Positions 1 through 6,647 of a DNA stretch of 9,886 nt are shown here, one piece after another (position 1 is the stretch's first letter; each line of letters starts with the position of its first letter). The position numbers and the translations under genes were made by a program. Origin of the DNA: Chloroflexota bacterium (GTDB taxonomy: Bacteria > Chloroflexota > Anaerolineae > Fen-1058); contig JACRBO010000484.1 of NCBI GenBank assembly GCA_016219235.1, positions 1 through 9,886 of the forward strand, written 5' to 3'. The notes beneath the pieces are model-generated. The model did no database searches. It saw only the letters and a list, made by a program, of their open reading frames with translations, and had not been told where the DNA came from.

Positions 1-1
1 A

Positions 2-235
2 GGCGACTACATGGTGTACATGACCATCATCCCTAAACCCGCCGGGCCGGAGGCGACCGCTCAGCCCGTCTCCAGTCCGGGGCTGCACCTGACCGTTAAG
101 GCGTTTAACAAATCCAATCCCGGCGGCGTGCTGCCGGTTGCCATCGGGACGCCGCTCGCACTGATACTGATCTCGATTCTGCCCCGCCGACGCTGGCGCC
201 GCGGCAGCGCGGGCAGCGCCGAGACCGCCGACTAA
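2..235 (+). CDS. C-terminal end of a membrane-anchored protein (partial)
   Basis: The reading frame is open to the left edge, so the gene begins outside the window and the Met at position 11 is probably internal. About 77 residues remain. First comes a hydrophobic, strand-like piece (DYMVYMTIIPKP), then a Pro/Ala linker. Near the C-terminus is one membrane segment (LPVAIGTPLALILISIL), immediately followed by an Arg cluster (PRRRWRR) and a short tail. This is the layout of an extracytoplasmic domain held by a C-terminal membrane anchor with a positively charged cytoplasmic stop-transfer. I do not recognise the family. The stop lies 20 bp before the blue-copper lipoprotein, whose ribosome binding site fills the gap, so the two are probably co-transcribed. 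A role linked to copper or electron transfer would be a guess from that neighbour only. Confidence 0.6.
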   Translation, partial: GDYMVYMTIIPKPAGPEATAQPVSSPGLHLTVKAFNKSNPGGVLPVAIGTPLALILISILPRRRWRRGSAGSAETAD

Positions 236-240
236 CGCAC

Positions 241-249
241 GAGGAGAAT
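241..249 (+). promoter_or_regulatory. Ribosome binding site for the blue-copper lipoprotein
   Basis: A GAGGAG core ends 9 nt before the ATG at 256. It is a strong Shine-Dalgarno match and fixes that start. It sits in the 20-bp gap after the upstream partial gene, which supports co-transcription. Confidence 0.6.
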
Positions 250-255
250 CGATCC

Positions 256-828
256 ATGTTGACGCAGCGCACACCCCGACGAAGATTCTGGAAATTGAGT
301 GGCTTGATCGTTTGCATGGCGCTATTGATCGCGTGCGGCGGCGCGGCGGCGCCTGCTCAACCCACTGCGACCACAACCGGACCCGATCCGGACGAGACGG
401 CGGTGCCAACGCCCGATGGCAAACCAACCCCTACCGAACCGGCCGGCACGGCGTCGCTCGAAATCGGCACCGCCAGCGGAGCCGCCGAGTTCAAGTACGA
501 CAAGGATACTTTGGAAGCGCCAGCTGGCTCCAAGATTAAGCTCAAGTTCAGCAACAACACGAACCCGAAAGACGAAGTAGGTCACAACTGGGTATTGGTG
601 AAACCCGGCCAGGAAGCCAGCGTGGTGGCCAATGGTAAGGCTGCGGGTGACGGCAAAGACTGGCTCGATTCCGACGATCCGGGCATCATTGCGCATACCC
701 GATTGATCGAGGGCGGGCAAAGCGTTACGATCCGGTTCGATGCGCCGCCGCCGGGGACGTACACGTACCTTTGTACGTTTCCTGACCACTATGCAGCCGG
801 CCAAAAGGGCACACTCATCATCAAGTAA
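256..828 (+). CDS. Azurin/auracyanin-like blue copper lipoprotein with Gln axial ligand
   Basis: This is a cupredoxin, a small copper electron-transfer protein, predicted to be lipid-anchored outside the cytoplasmic membrane. An Arg-rich n-region and hydrophobic core lead to a lipobox (LLIAC) with the lipidated Cys at residue 27. A Thr/Pro-rich linker (about 30-65) precedes one cupredoxin domain (about 66-190). Copper-site residues are visible: His110 in GHNWVLV, where azurin has Gly45-His46-Asn-Trp, and then Cys173 and His178 in CTFPDH. Azurins and auracyanins carry the axial Met five residues after the second His. Here that position is Gln183 (YAAGQKG), as in plant stellacyanins. The usual FPGH is also FPDH. 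The codon is CAA, three changes away from ATG, so a single sequencing error does not explain it. The overall resemblance to auracyanins fits a Chloroflexota host. Its redox partner is not visible here. Confidence 0.88.
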   Translation: MLTQRTPRRRFWKLSGLIVCMALLIACGGAAAPAQPTATTTGPDPDETAVPTPDGKPTPTEPAGTASLEIGTASGAAEFKYDKDTLEAPAGSKIKLKFSNNTNPKDEVGHNWVLVKPGQEASVVANGKAAGDGKDWLDSDDPGIIAHTRLIEGGQSVTIRFDAPPPGTYTYLCTFPDHYAAGQKGTLIIK

Positions 829-836
829 TCAGATCA

Positions 837-871
837 GCCACGACGCCCGGCGGCACGCCGGGCGCTGTGGC
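837..871 (+). terminator. GC-rich hairpin after the blue-copper gene (terminator-like)
   Basis: A perfect 9-bp stem (844-852 with 856-864, CGCCCGGCG, loop GCA) is extended by an outer 5-bp stem (GCCAC 837-841 with GTGGC 867-871) across a 2x2 internal loop. It begins 8 nt after the stop of the cupredoxin gene, as expected for a transcription end. No T-run follows, so it is not a classical intrinsic terminator. It could instead be a 3' stability structure. Confidence 0.5.
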
Positions 872-903
872 AAGCTAGAAAATCCAGCAGTGTCAAGCTA
901 AGG

Positions 904-2046
904 ATGTCCGGCACCATGCCAACCGATCGAAATGGTGTTCAAGAGATCAGGTCGATAGCGATCGGACTACACCGCCGCCGAATCGATCTTCTGATGCTGG
1001 CGCTGATCACTGGCCTTCTCGTGGCTGCTTGCAGCAGCCCGTCGCCGCGCGAGCCGTCGACCAATACGCCAGCCACACGCCAGAGTAACGCGCCGAACCA
1101 AAGCAATCCGTCAAATACGACAGGCTTCAACCCGACCAATCCATCGGCTGCGAATCAGGACAATACTCCGAATCAAAATGTTTCGCCGCCAACCGCGGAT
1201 GCCGGATCAGCCAATCCGCCCGCCGCGAGTCAAAACAGCCCATCGACTCCGGCGGCTTTGCCGGGCACCGAGGAGTTCGGCTTGTCCAGAGAGGGACTGG
1301 TCAAAAGCATCGAGACCGTCGAATCGTTGATCGCCAGGTGCATGAGCGATGCCGGGTTTGAGTACATCGCGGTCGATTACAACACGGTTCGTCGTGGGAT
1401 GACGGCCGACAAATCACTGCCTGGCTACAGCGATCGAGAGTACCTGGCCCAGTTTGGTTACGGCCTCTCGACGTTGTATACCGGTTTGCCTCCGCAGCTG
1501 TCCGACGTTCTCACTCCGGCCAAGATCGGCCTGGGCGAGCAGAACGTTCGCATCTTCAACGATCTGTCACCGGCCGATCAGGTGGCTTACAATCACACGC
1601 TCTTTGGCGAATACGCCGACGCAACCTTTGCGGTTGCCCTCGAAACCGAGGACTTTTCGCGGGCCGGCGGCTGCACCCGTGCTGGCATTGAGCAAGTCTT
1701 CGGTTCCGAAGTTTTGAACTTGACTTACTACAGTCCATTGGATGCCCTCCTCCAGCAAGACCCGCGCATGATCGAGGCTTTAGCGCAATTTGCCAATTGC
1801 ATGCGCGACGCGGGTTTCAACTACAGCAATCCGAACGACGTCGAACCCGATATCAGGAAGCGGCTCTACGACATCACGCAGGGCGCGCCACCTGAGGCGT
1901 TATCATCCGACGCTCGATCGGCGCTGGCCGAGCTGCAAGGCGAAGAGCGCGCGGTAGCCGTCGTCGCCGAAAATTGCACGATCAGAATCATCGAACCGAT
2001 TGAAGATCAAGTCATGCGAGAACTGTACGCCGCCCCAGTGCGATGA
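904..2046 (+). CDS. Lipoprotein with Asn/Pro/Ser-rich linker and two Cys-Met-x-Asp-Ala-Gly-Phe modules
   Basis: This is a predicted surface lipoprotein of unknown function. A basic n-region and hydrophobic stretch (LLMLALITGLLVAAC) put the lipidated Cys at about residue 43. Residues 44-120 are a low-complexity linker rich in Asn, Pro, Ser and Thr. The folded part (about 122-380) holds four Cys: Cys146 in CMSDAGFEY, Cys257 in GGCTRAG, Cys299 in CMRDAGFNY and Cys358 in ENCTI. The two nearly identical motifs, each followed by one further Cys, suggest an internal duplication with one disulfide per half (inference). Similar Cys-Met-x-x-x-Gly-Phe secreted proteins are common and uncharacterised in Actinobacteria and Chloroflexota. 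At 904 the AAGG sequence lies too close to the ATG. The ATG at 916, with AAGGA 11 nt upstream, is an equally good or better start and loses only four residues. A hairpin separates the gene from its upstream neighbour. Confidence 0.8.
   Translation: MSGTMPTDRNGVQEIRSIAIGLHRRRIDLLMLALITGLLVAACSSPSPREPSTNTPATRQSNAPNQSNPSNTTGFNPTNPSAANQDNTPNQNVSPPTADAGSANPPAASQNSPSTPAALPGTEEFGLSREGLVKSIETVESLIARCMSDAGFEYIAVDYNTVRRGMTADKSLPGYSDREYLAQFGYGLSTLYTGLPPQLSDVLTPAKIGLGEQNVRIFNDLSPADQVAYNHTLFGEYADATFAVALETEDFSRAGGCTRAGIEQVFGSEVLNLTYYSPLDALLQQDPRMIEALAQFANCMRDAGFNYSNPNDVEPDIRKRLYDITQGAPPEALSSDARSALAELQGEERAVAVVAENCTIRIIEPIEDQVMRELYAAPVR
1045..1260 (+). repeat. Low-complexity Asn/Pro/Ser/Thr linker coding segment
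   Basis: This part of the lipoprotein gene encodes irregular repeats of Asn-Pro, Asn-Gln and Ser-Asn types (for example SNAPNQSNPSNTTG). The DNA reuses AAT/AAC and CCG/CCA codons and is less GC-rich than the flanks. It probably acts as an extended spacer that holds the domain away from the membrane or through the wall. Confidence 0.55.
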
Positions 2047-2080
2047 GCCGCGCATCAGCCGATCACGAACGCATCCCTGA

Positions 2081-2086
2081 AAGGAG
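2081..2086 (+). promoter_or_regulatory. Ribosome binding site for the small alpha/beta-barrel protein
   Basis: AAGGAG lies 8 nt before the ATG at 2095, an almost ideal Shine-Dalgarno. It supports this small gene as real and fixes its start. Confidence 0.6.
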
Positions 2087-2094
2087 AAACAGCC

Positions 2095-2409
2095 ATGCTA
2101 TTCCATATCACCATGACCCACACGCCAGACAATTGCCCGGCCTATCACCGCGAAACTATGCCGGATGTCATTGCCGGGATGGATAAGCTCGAAGGCGTCG
2201 CGCAGGAACTGAATATCAAAGTCCACTTCCTGCTGTGGGCCGCGCCCGACCATGTGGCCTACGCCCTGCTGGAGGCCGATAGCCTCGGGGTCATCGCCCA
2301 GTATGTCAACGCGCTTCCCATCCGCCAGGAGTTCCGGGTAACGCCGGTGGAGCATCTCCAACAAGTGATTGAGACTTCCAGGGCGATGATGGCGCGAGCG
2401 AAGAAGTAG
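2095..2409 (+). CDS. Small conserved-type protein, probable ferredoxin-like alpha/beta barrel (DUF3303-like)
   Basis: This 104-residue soluble protein has no signal peptide and no membrane segment. It starts with a hydrophobic strand (MLFHITMTHTP). A helix (about 20-40) follows, then a strand containing KVHFLLWAAPDHVAYALLEA, a second helix around residues 64-72, a short strand (FRVTPVEHL) and a C-terminal helix. This order resembles the small dimeric ferredoxin-like barrels in DUF3303/GYD-type proteins, whose functions are mostly unknown. A His in the first strand and one in AAPDH could bind a ligand, but I cannot show it. The stop is only 17 nt before the efflux adaptor, so the two are likely in one transcript. 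That placement does not by itself assign a job. The start is fixed by AAGGAG. The family call is tentative, but I am confident the gene is real. Confidence 0.75.
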   Translation: MLFHITMTHTPDNCPAYHRETMPDVIAGMDKLEGVAQELNIKVHFLLWAAPDHVAYALLEADSLGVIAQYVNALPIRQEFRVTPVEHLQQVIETSRAMMARAKK

Positions 2410-2411
2410 CA

Positions 2412-2426
2412 AAGCTGTTCCAGCTT
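2412..2426 (+). promoter_or_regulatory. Short inverted repeat touching the adaptor start codon
   Basis: AAGCTG (2412-2417) and CAGCTT (2421-2426) form a perfect 6-bp stem with a TTC loop. It ends at the base before the ATG at 2427 and fills the gap after the preceding stop. No Shine-Dalgarno is visible for the adaptor, so translation may depend on coupling with the upstream gene or on this small structure. A stem this short may also be chance. Confidence 0.3.
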
Positions 2427-3932
2427 ATGAGCCGCAAACGCATCTCAACACTCTTGCTAGTCCTGACGCTCGTGATCGTCGTCGCGGCTGGAAGTTGGAT
2501 CGCCGGCTCAAGCATTCAATCGCCGGCTGAGGCCGCGGCGCGAACCGCGCCGCCGACCCCGTCGCCGATTTTGATCCCGATCGAAGCGCGCGTGCTCACG
2601 TCTGACGTTGTCACGCGCGGCACGGCGCGCTTTGGCTTGCCCCGATCGATCTCGATCGTCCCTTCGGCCCTGAAAGCGAGCGCGAGCATCATCACTACGC
2701 TGCCAACCCGCAATACGCAGCTTCAAGAAGGTGATGTGCTGCTCACTGCATCAGGCCGTCCCGTCTTCATCCTTCAGGGTGAAGCGCCTATCTATCGCGA
2801 TCTCATGCCCGGCACGGCGGGCGACGATGTCCGTCAGTTGGAGCAGGCGCTCAAACGCCTGGGGCATGATCCCGGCCCGATCGATGGCGCTTACGATGAA
2901 CGAACCAGCGCCGCCGTGATCGATTGGTATACCTCGTCTGGCTGGCAGCCGTTTGAGCCGACCGCCGATCAACTTGCTCGGCTGCATGCGTTCGAACAAG
3001 AATTGGCCGCAGCGATCAACACGCAGCTGACGGCTGACGCAGCCGCATCATCCGCGCCTCTGATGGTGTCCGCCGCGCGCGCCAACGCCGATACCGCCAA
3101 CAAAGCGGCCGCGGCTGATGTCGCCGCCAGGACCGCCGTTCGAGATCAAGTGCTGGCCGATCCTAACTCCACCACCGCCGATCGCGTGAGCGCCAGCGCC
3201 GATCTGGAAGTTGCGCAAACCGCTGTGAATGCCGTTCAATTGGAGGGCAAGGCCGCTGTTCAATCTGCCATCAATGCCCGGAAAGCCGCCGAGCGTGAAG
3301 CGAAATTAGCGGCGGATGCAGTCGCCCAGATCACGGCAGAACTCGATAATGCCCGGCGTAAAACGGGCGTGCAGGCGCCAGCCGACGAGATCGTCTTCGT
3401 TCCCGCACTGCCCGTTCGCGTCGAGCAGGTTGAGGTTGCAGCGGGCAGTGCGGCGAGCGGCCCCGTGCTGACGGTGACGAACAATCAACTCGCGATCGAT
3501 TCATCACTGCCGCTCGACGAAGCGCAGCTCGTCAAACCGGATATGACCGTTGCTATCGACGAACCGGAGCTCGGCCTCAAGGCGACAGGCGTCGTGGCGC
3601 GAGTAGCCAACACGCCCGGCACCGATGGAGTCGATGGCTTTCACATCTACTTTGAGATTCTGGTGGATAAGGCGGACGTTGCGCTCGAAAGGTTCTCGCT
3701 GCGCCTCACCATTCCAGTCAAATCGACTGGCACAGCGGTGATGGTCGTTCCGATCAGCGCGCTGACCCTCGCCGCCGACGGGACTTCGCGGGTGCAAGTG
3801 GATCACAACGGCGTGCTGGAATTCATCACGGTCGAGCCGGGACTCTCGGCGGATGGCTTCGTCGAAGTCAAATCGATCAACGGCACGCTGTCGCCGGGCC
3901 AGCTCATCGTGATCGGGTACGAGAAAAAATAG
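2427..3932 (+). CDS. Membrane-fusion/adaptor protein with peptidoglycan-binding domain (HlyD/MacA-like)
   Basis: This is the periplasmic or wall-space adaptor for the ABC exporter that follows. A basic start and one membrane segment (about 7-28) anchor it to the cytoplasmic membrane. Residues about 50-125 form the first half of a beta-rich domain. A peptidoglycan-binding type 1 domain follows (about 128-173: GDDVRQLEQALKRLG, PIDGAYDERT, SAAVIDWY). Residues about 181-312 are Ala-rich and heptad-like, probably a helical hairpin. After this the lipoyl-like/beta-barrel part resumes (APADEIVFVPALPVRVEQV and onward) to residue 501. This domain order is known from adaptors of Actinobacteria and Chloroflexota that sit beside MacB-like transporters. 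It would tether the complex to cell wall instead of an outer-membrane channel (inference). Only 7 nt separate its stop from the transporter ATG at 3940. No clear ribosome binding site is seen. Confidence 0.85.
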   Translation: MSRKRISTLLLVLTLVIVVAAGSWIAGSSIQSPAEAAARTAPPTPSPILIPIEARVLTSDVVTRGTARFGLPRSISIVPSALKASASIITTLPTRNTQLQEGDVLLTASGRPVFILQGEAPIYRDLMPGTAGDDVRQLEQALKRLGHDPGPIDGAYDERTSAAVIDWYTSSGWQPFEPTADQLARLHAFEQELAAAINTQLTADAAASSAPLMVSAARANADTANKAAAADVAARTAVRDQVLADPNSTTADRVSASADLEVAQTAVNAVQLEGKAAVQSAINARKAAEREAKLAADAVAQITAELDNARRKTGVQAPADEIVFVPALPVRVEQVEVAAGSAASGPVLTVTNNQLAIDSSLPLDEAQLVKPDMTVAIDEPELGLKATGVVARVANTPGTDGVDGFHIYFEILVDKADVALERFSLRLTIPVKSTGTAVMVVPISALTLAADGTSRVQVDHNGVLEFITVEPGLSADGFVEVKSINGTLSPGQLIVIGYEKK

Positions 3933-3939
3933 TGTGACC

Positions 3940-5889
3940 ATGTCCGACACGATCAAACCCGTCCTCGAACTCATCAAAGTCAGCCGGCAATTCGGCACTG
4001 AGCCGGCCGTGCACGCATTGGTCGAGGTTGATCTGCGGCTGGAACCCGGCGAGTGGCTGACGATTACGGGTCCGTCGGGCGCGGGTAAATCGACATTGCT
4101 CAACATCATCGGCTGCCTCGATCGGCCCACCGGCGGTCAGTACTTCTTTGACGGCCTCGACACGGGGACGTTGAATGACAGCGAACGCGCCGGACTGCGC
4201 AGCCGGCGCATCGGCTTCGTATTTCAGTCGTTTCATTTACTGCCGCATCGATCGGTGCTGGAAAATGTGATGCTGGCGGAGGTGTATCGCCGCCAATCGT
4301 CACAGGGTCGACGCGATCGTGCGCTGGCAGCGATCGCGCGCGTGGGGCTGAGTCACCGGGCCGATTTCGCGCCGACGAAACTATCGGGCGGCGAGAAGCA
4401 GCGCGTCGCTATCGCCCGCGCGTTAGCCGGGTCGCCGAGCTTGCTCTTGTGCGACGAACCCACTGGCAATCTCGATTCAAAATCGAGCGCCGATCTGCTC
4501 GATCTTTTCGAGTCGCTCAACCGCCAGGGTCTTACACTGATCGTTGTGACTCACGACGAAAAGGTGGCGAATCGAGCCGGCCGCCGCGTGCACATCATCG
4601 ACGGTTCACTGACGGATGTGACAAACGGCGAGCAACTGCGGACGTCCGCGCCCCCGATCGAACCCGGCGCGACTTCGGGCGCAGTGGCGCGATCGGGCAT
4701 CACGCTGCGCGACTTGCTGGATGAGGCCATCGCGGGGATGTTTGCGCGACCGGGGCGCACGCTGCTGACGATGTTGGGCATCGTCATCGGGTTGACGGCG
4801 ATCGTGGCGACGTTGGGCCTATCGCGCACCGCGAGTAATCGCATCATCAGCCAATTTGATGAGCTGGCCGCGACCGAGATCATCGTCACCGCGCGGCCCG
4901 GCGCGACGGGCGTCGATCCGAAGGCCATTCCGTGGGATGCACCGGCGCGGCTTCAACGCTTGAACGGCGTCGTGGCGGCCGGTACGTTAAGCGAGGTGAA
5001 TATCGGCGACTCGCTGGTAAGCGCCTCGCCGGTGAAAGATCCGCGCAGCCAGACCGCTTTTAAGCTGGCGGTGCAGGCCGCTTCGCCCGGTTTGTTTGCC
5101 GCCGTTCGAGCCGAGCTGGACACCGGCCGTTTGCCGGATGCGGGACATTCCGATCGGAGGGATCGCGTGGCCGTGCTCGGTCCTAACGCAGCACTGCGCT
5201 TAGGCATTGTGGATCTCAAGCAACTACCGGCCATTGCCATCGGCGACAACGTTTATCTGGTCGTCGGTATTTTGCGCGGCGTTGGCCGCCAGCCCGATCT
5301 GCCCGGATCCGTGATCATTCCTGAAGGCACGGCCCGCCATGATTTCGGCCTCGAAGGTCCGAGATCGGTGATCGTCGAAACGCGGATCGGCGCGGCGTCG
5401 CTCATCGCCCGACAAACGTCCTTCGCTTTGCGGCCCGATAATCCAGCGGCGCTGCGCATTGAATCGCCGCCGGAGCCGCAGCGGGTGCGCGCTGCGGTGC
5501 AGAGTGATCTGAATATCATGGCGTTATTATTGGGCGGCCTATCGCTGATCGTGGGCGCGATCGGCATCGGCAATATCATGCTGGTGTCGGTGATCGAACG
5601 GATCGGCGAGATCGGTCTGCGCCGGGCGATCGGCGCAACGCGCGCACACATCGCCATGCAGTTCTTGCTGGAGAGCGTGTCCATCGGCGTAGTCGGCGGC
5701 ATTCTCGGCGCGAGTCTGGGGGTGCTGATTGTAGTGGCCGTGTCGGCGTATCAAATCTGGAGCCCCGTGCTCGATCCGGCCGCGCCATTTCTCGCGCCTG
5801 TGATCGGCGGCGGGCTTGGCCTGGTGTCGGGCACGTATCCGGCCTGGCGGGCGGCACGGCTGGAACCGGTTGAAGCCTTTCGGAATTGA
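3940..5889 (+). CDS. MacB-type ABC transporter, fused ATPase and permease
   Basis: This ATP-driven type VII ABC (mechanotransmission-type) transporter resides in the cytoplasmic membrane and works with the adaptor just upstream. Numbering is from the GTG at 3934. The ATPase domain has Walker A GPSGAGKST (46-54), Q-loop Gln98, signature LSGGE (150-154), Walker B LLLCDEP (170-176) with the MacB/LolD-like PTGNLD, and H-loop His207. A linker (about 230-270) leads to TM1 (276-297). The extracytoplasmic MacB core domain spans about 298-525. Three more TMs lie at about 526-552, 582-606 and 616-632, and the tail is the family-typical ARLEPVEAFRN. All catalytic residues are intact and the length (about 650) is normal for MacB. 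GTG at 3934 is possible, but ATG at 3940 gives the usual MSDTIKP start. MacB relatives export peptides, lipoproteins, macrolides or toxins. The substrate here cannot be told. Confidence 0.93.
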   Translation: MSDTIKPVLELIKVSRQFGTEPAVHALVEVDLRLEPGEWLTITGPSGAGKSTLLNIIGCLDRPTGGQYFFDGLDTGTLNDSERAGLRSRRIGFVFQSFHLLPHRSVLENVMLAEVYRRQSSQGRRDRALAAIARVGLSHRADFAPTKLSGGEKQRVAIARALAGSPSLLLCDEPTGNLDSKSSADLLDLFESLNRQGLTLIVVTHDEKVANRAGRRVHIIDGSLTDVTNGEQLRTSAPPIEPGATSGAVARSGITLRDLLDEAIAGMFARPGRTLLTMLGIVIGLTAIVATLGLSRTASNRIISQFDELAATEIIVTARPGATGVDPKAIPWDAPARLQRLNGVVAAGTLSEVNIGDSLVSASPVKDPRSQTAFKLAVQAASPGLFAAVRAELDTGRLPDAGHSDRRDRVAVLGPNAALRLGIVDLKQLPAIAIGDNVYLVVGILRGVGRQPDLPGSVIIPEGTARHDFGLEGPRSVIVETRIGAASLIARQTSFALRPDNPAALRIESPPEPQRVRAAVQSDLNIMALLLGGLSLIVGAIGIGNIMLVSVIERIGEIGLRRAIGATRAHIAMQFLLESVSIGVVGGILGASLGVLIVVAVSAYQIWSPVLDPAAPFLAPVIGGGLGLVSGTYPAWRAARLEPVEAFRN

Positions 5890-5903
5890 TGGCGAACTGC
5901 GGC

Positions 5904-5933
5904 TTGTATTCATCACGCTTGAAACGGTATAAT
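5904..5933 (+). promoter_or_regulatory. Candidate sigma-70 promoter for the two-component operon
   Basis: A perfect TATAAT (5928-5933) is preceded by TTGTAT (5904-5909, first three bases of the -35 consensus) at an 18-nt spacing. It lies in the 68-bp gap after the transporter and about 25-35 nt before the regulator start. This suggests the regulator and kinase have their own promoter in addition to any read-through. Confidence 0.5.
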
Positions 5934-5966
5934 CGAAGTGTCAGGCCGTAAAACAGGATGCCTCGC

Positions 5967-6647
5967 ATGCGCGTATTGATTGTTGAAGATCAGGCCAACG
6001 TTTCGAACTACGTCAAACAGGCCCTGGAAGAACAAGGCTATGCGGTCGATCTGGCGCGCACCGGGCTAGAAGCTCTGGAGTGGGCCAGGGTCGTTCAGTT
6101 CGACCTGATCGTTTTGGACATCATGCTGCCGGAGCTGGATGGCATTACGGTCTGCCGTCGTCTGCGGAGTCTAGGCAACCCGACCGCGATCCTGGTGTTG
6201 ACCGCCCGCGATACCGTGGACGATCGCGTGATCGGATTGGACGCCGGGGCCGATGATTACCTGGTCAAACCGTTTAACTTGAAAGAGCTGCTGGCCAGAG
6301 TTCGGGCACTGGCCCGCCGGGGCACGGCCAGGACATCAATCCTAAAGGTTGATAACTTGAGCCTGGACACTCATACGCGGATGGTCACGCGCAACAATCG
6401 CCCCATCAAACTGACGGCCAAAGAATACGCCATCCTGGAATGTTTGATGCGCGAGCCGGGCCGGGTCTTGACTCGCACCGAAATCGCCGAATCGGTCTGG
6501 AATTACGATGCCTATTACCAATCCAACGTGGTCGATGTCTACATCCGCAACTTACGACGCAAGATCGATGACCCGTTCGATTTGAAACTTATTCATACAG
6601 TACGGGGGGCCGGTTACCGGTTGTCAGACCAGGATCGAGATGAATGA
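5967..6647 (+). CDS. OmpR/PhoB-family response regulator
   Basis: This is a cytoplasmic DNA-binding regulator, phosphorylated by the kinase encoded next. Numbering is from the ATG at 5958. The receiver domain (4-118) has acidic residues Glu10-Asp11, phospho-acceptor Asp54 (LIVLDIMLPELDG), switch Thr82 and Lys104 (LVKPF), so the phosphorylation site is complete. The C-terminal winged helix (about 127-227) contains LTAKEYAILECLM, the recognition-helix region VVDVYIRNLRRKI and the terminal wing HTVRGAGYRL. ATG at 5967 is preferred to ATG at 5958 because AGGA (5955-5958) lies 8 nt upstream of it and overlaps the earlier codon. It also gives the typical start MRVLIVED. The stop overlaps the kinase start by 4 nt (ATGA), indicating translational coupling. 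The nearest plausible targets are the transporter genes just upstream (inference). The closest named relatives by general look are CusR/PcoR-like regulators, but the ligand is unknown. Confidence 0.93.
   Translation: MRVLIVEDQANVSNYVKQALEEQGYAVDLARTGLEALEWARVVQFDLIVLDIMLPELDGITVCRRLRSLGNPTAILVLTARDTVDDRVIGLDAGADDYLVKPFNLKELLARVRALARRGTARTSILKVDNLSLDTHTRMVTRNNRPIKLTAKEYAILECLMREPGRVLTRTEIAESVWNYDAYYQSNVVDVYIRNLRRKIDDPFDLKLIHTVRGAGYRLSDQDRDE

Noticed and set aside
322..804. Minus-strand open frame of 160 codons
   Set aside because: It is antisense to the cupredoxin gene, whose copper ligands and lipobox are intact. It is Arg-rich, with no domain and no ribosome binding site.
3504..4130. Minus-strand open frame of 208 codons
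   Set aside because: It lies opposite the end of the adaptor and the start of the ATPase, both of which show clear family motifs. It is an antisense shadow of GC-rich coding DNA.
5919..5933. TTGAAA (5919-5924) as the -35 box for TATAAT at 5928
   Set aside because: The spacing is only 3 nt, far from the required 16-18 nt. TTGTAT at 5904 is the better partner.
5539..5968. Overlapping minus-strand open frames of about 125-150 codons over the transporter C-terminus
   Set aside because: They are Arg/Pro/Ala-rich shadows of the permease coding strand and have no start signals.
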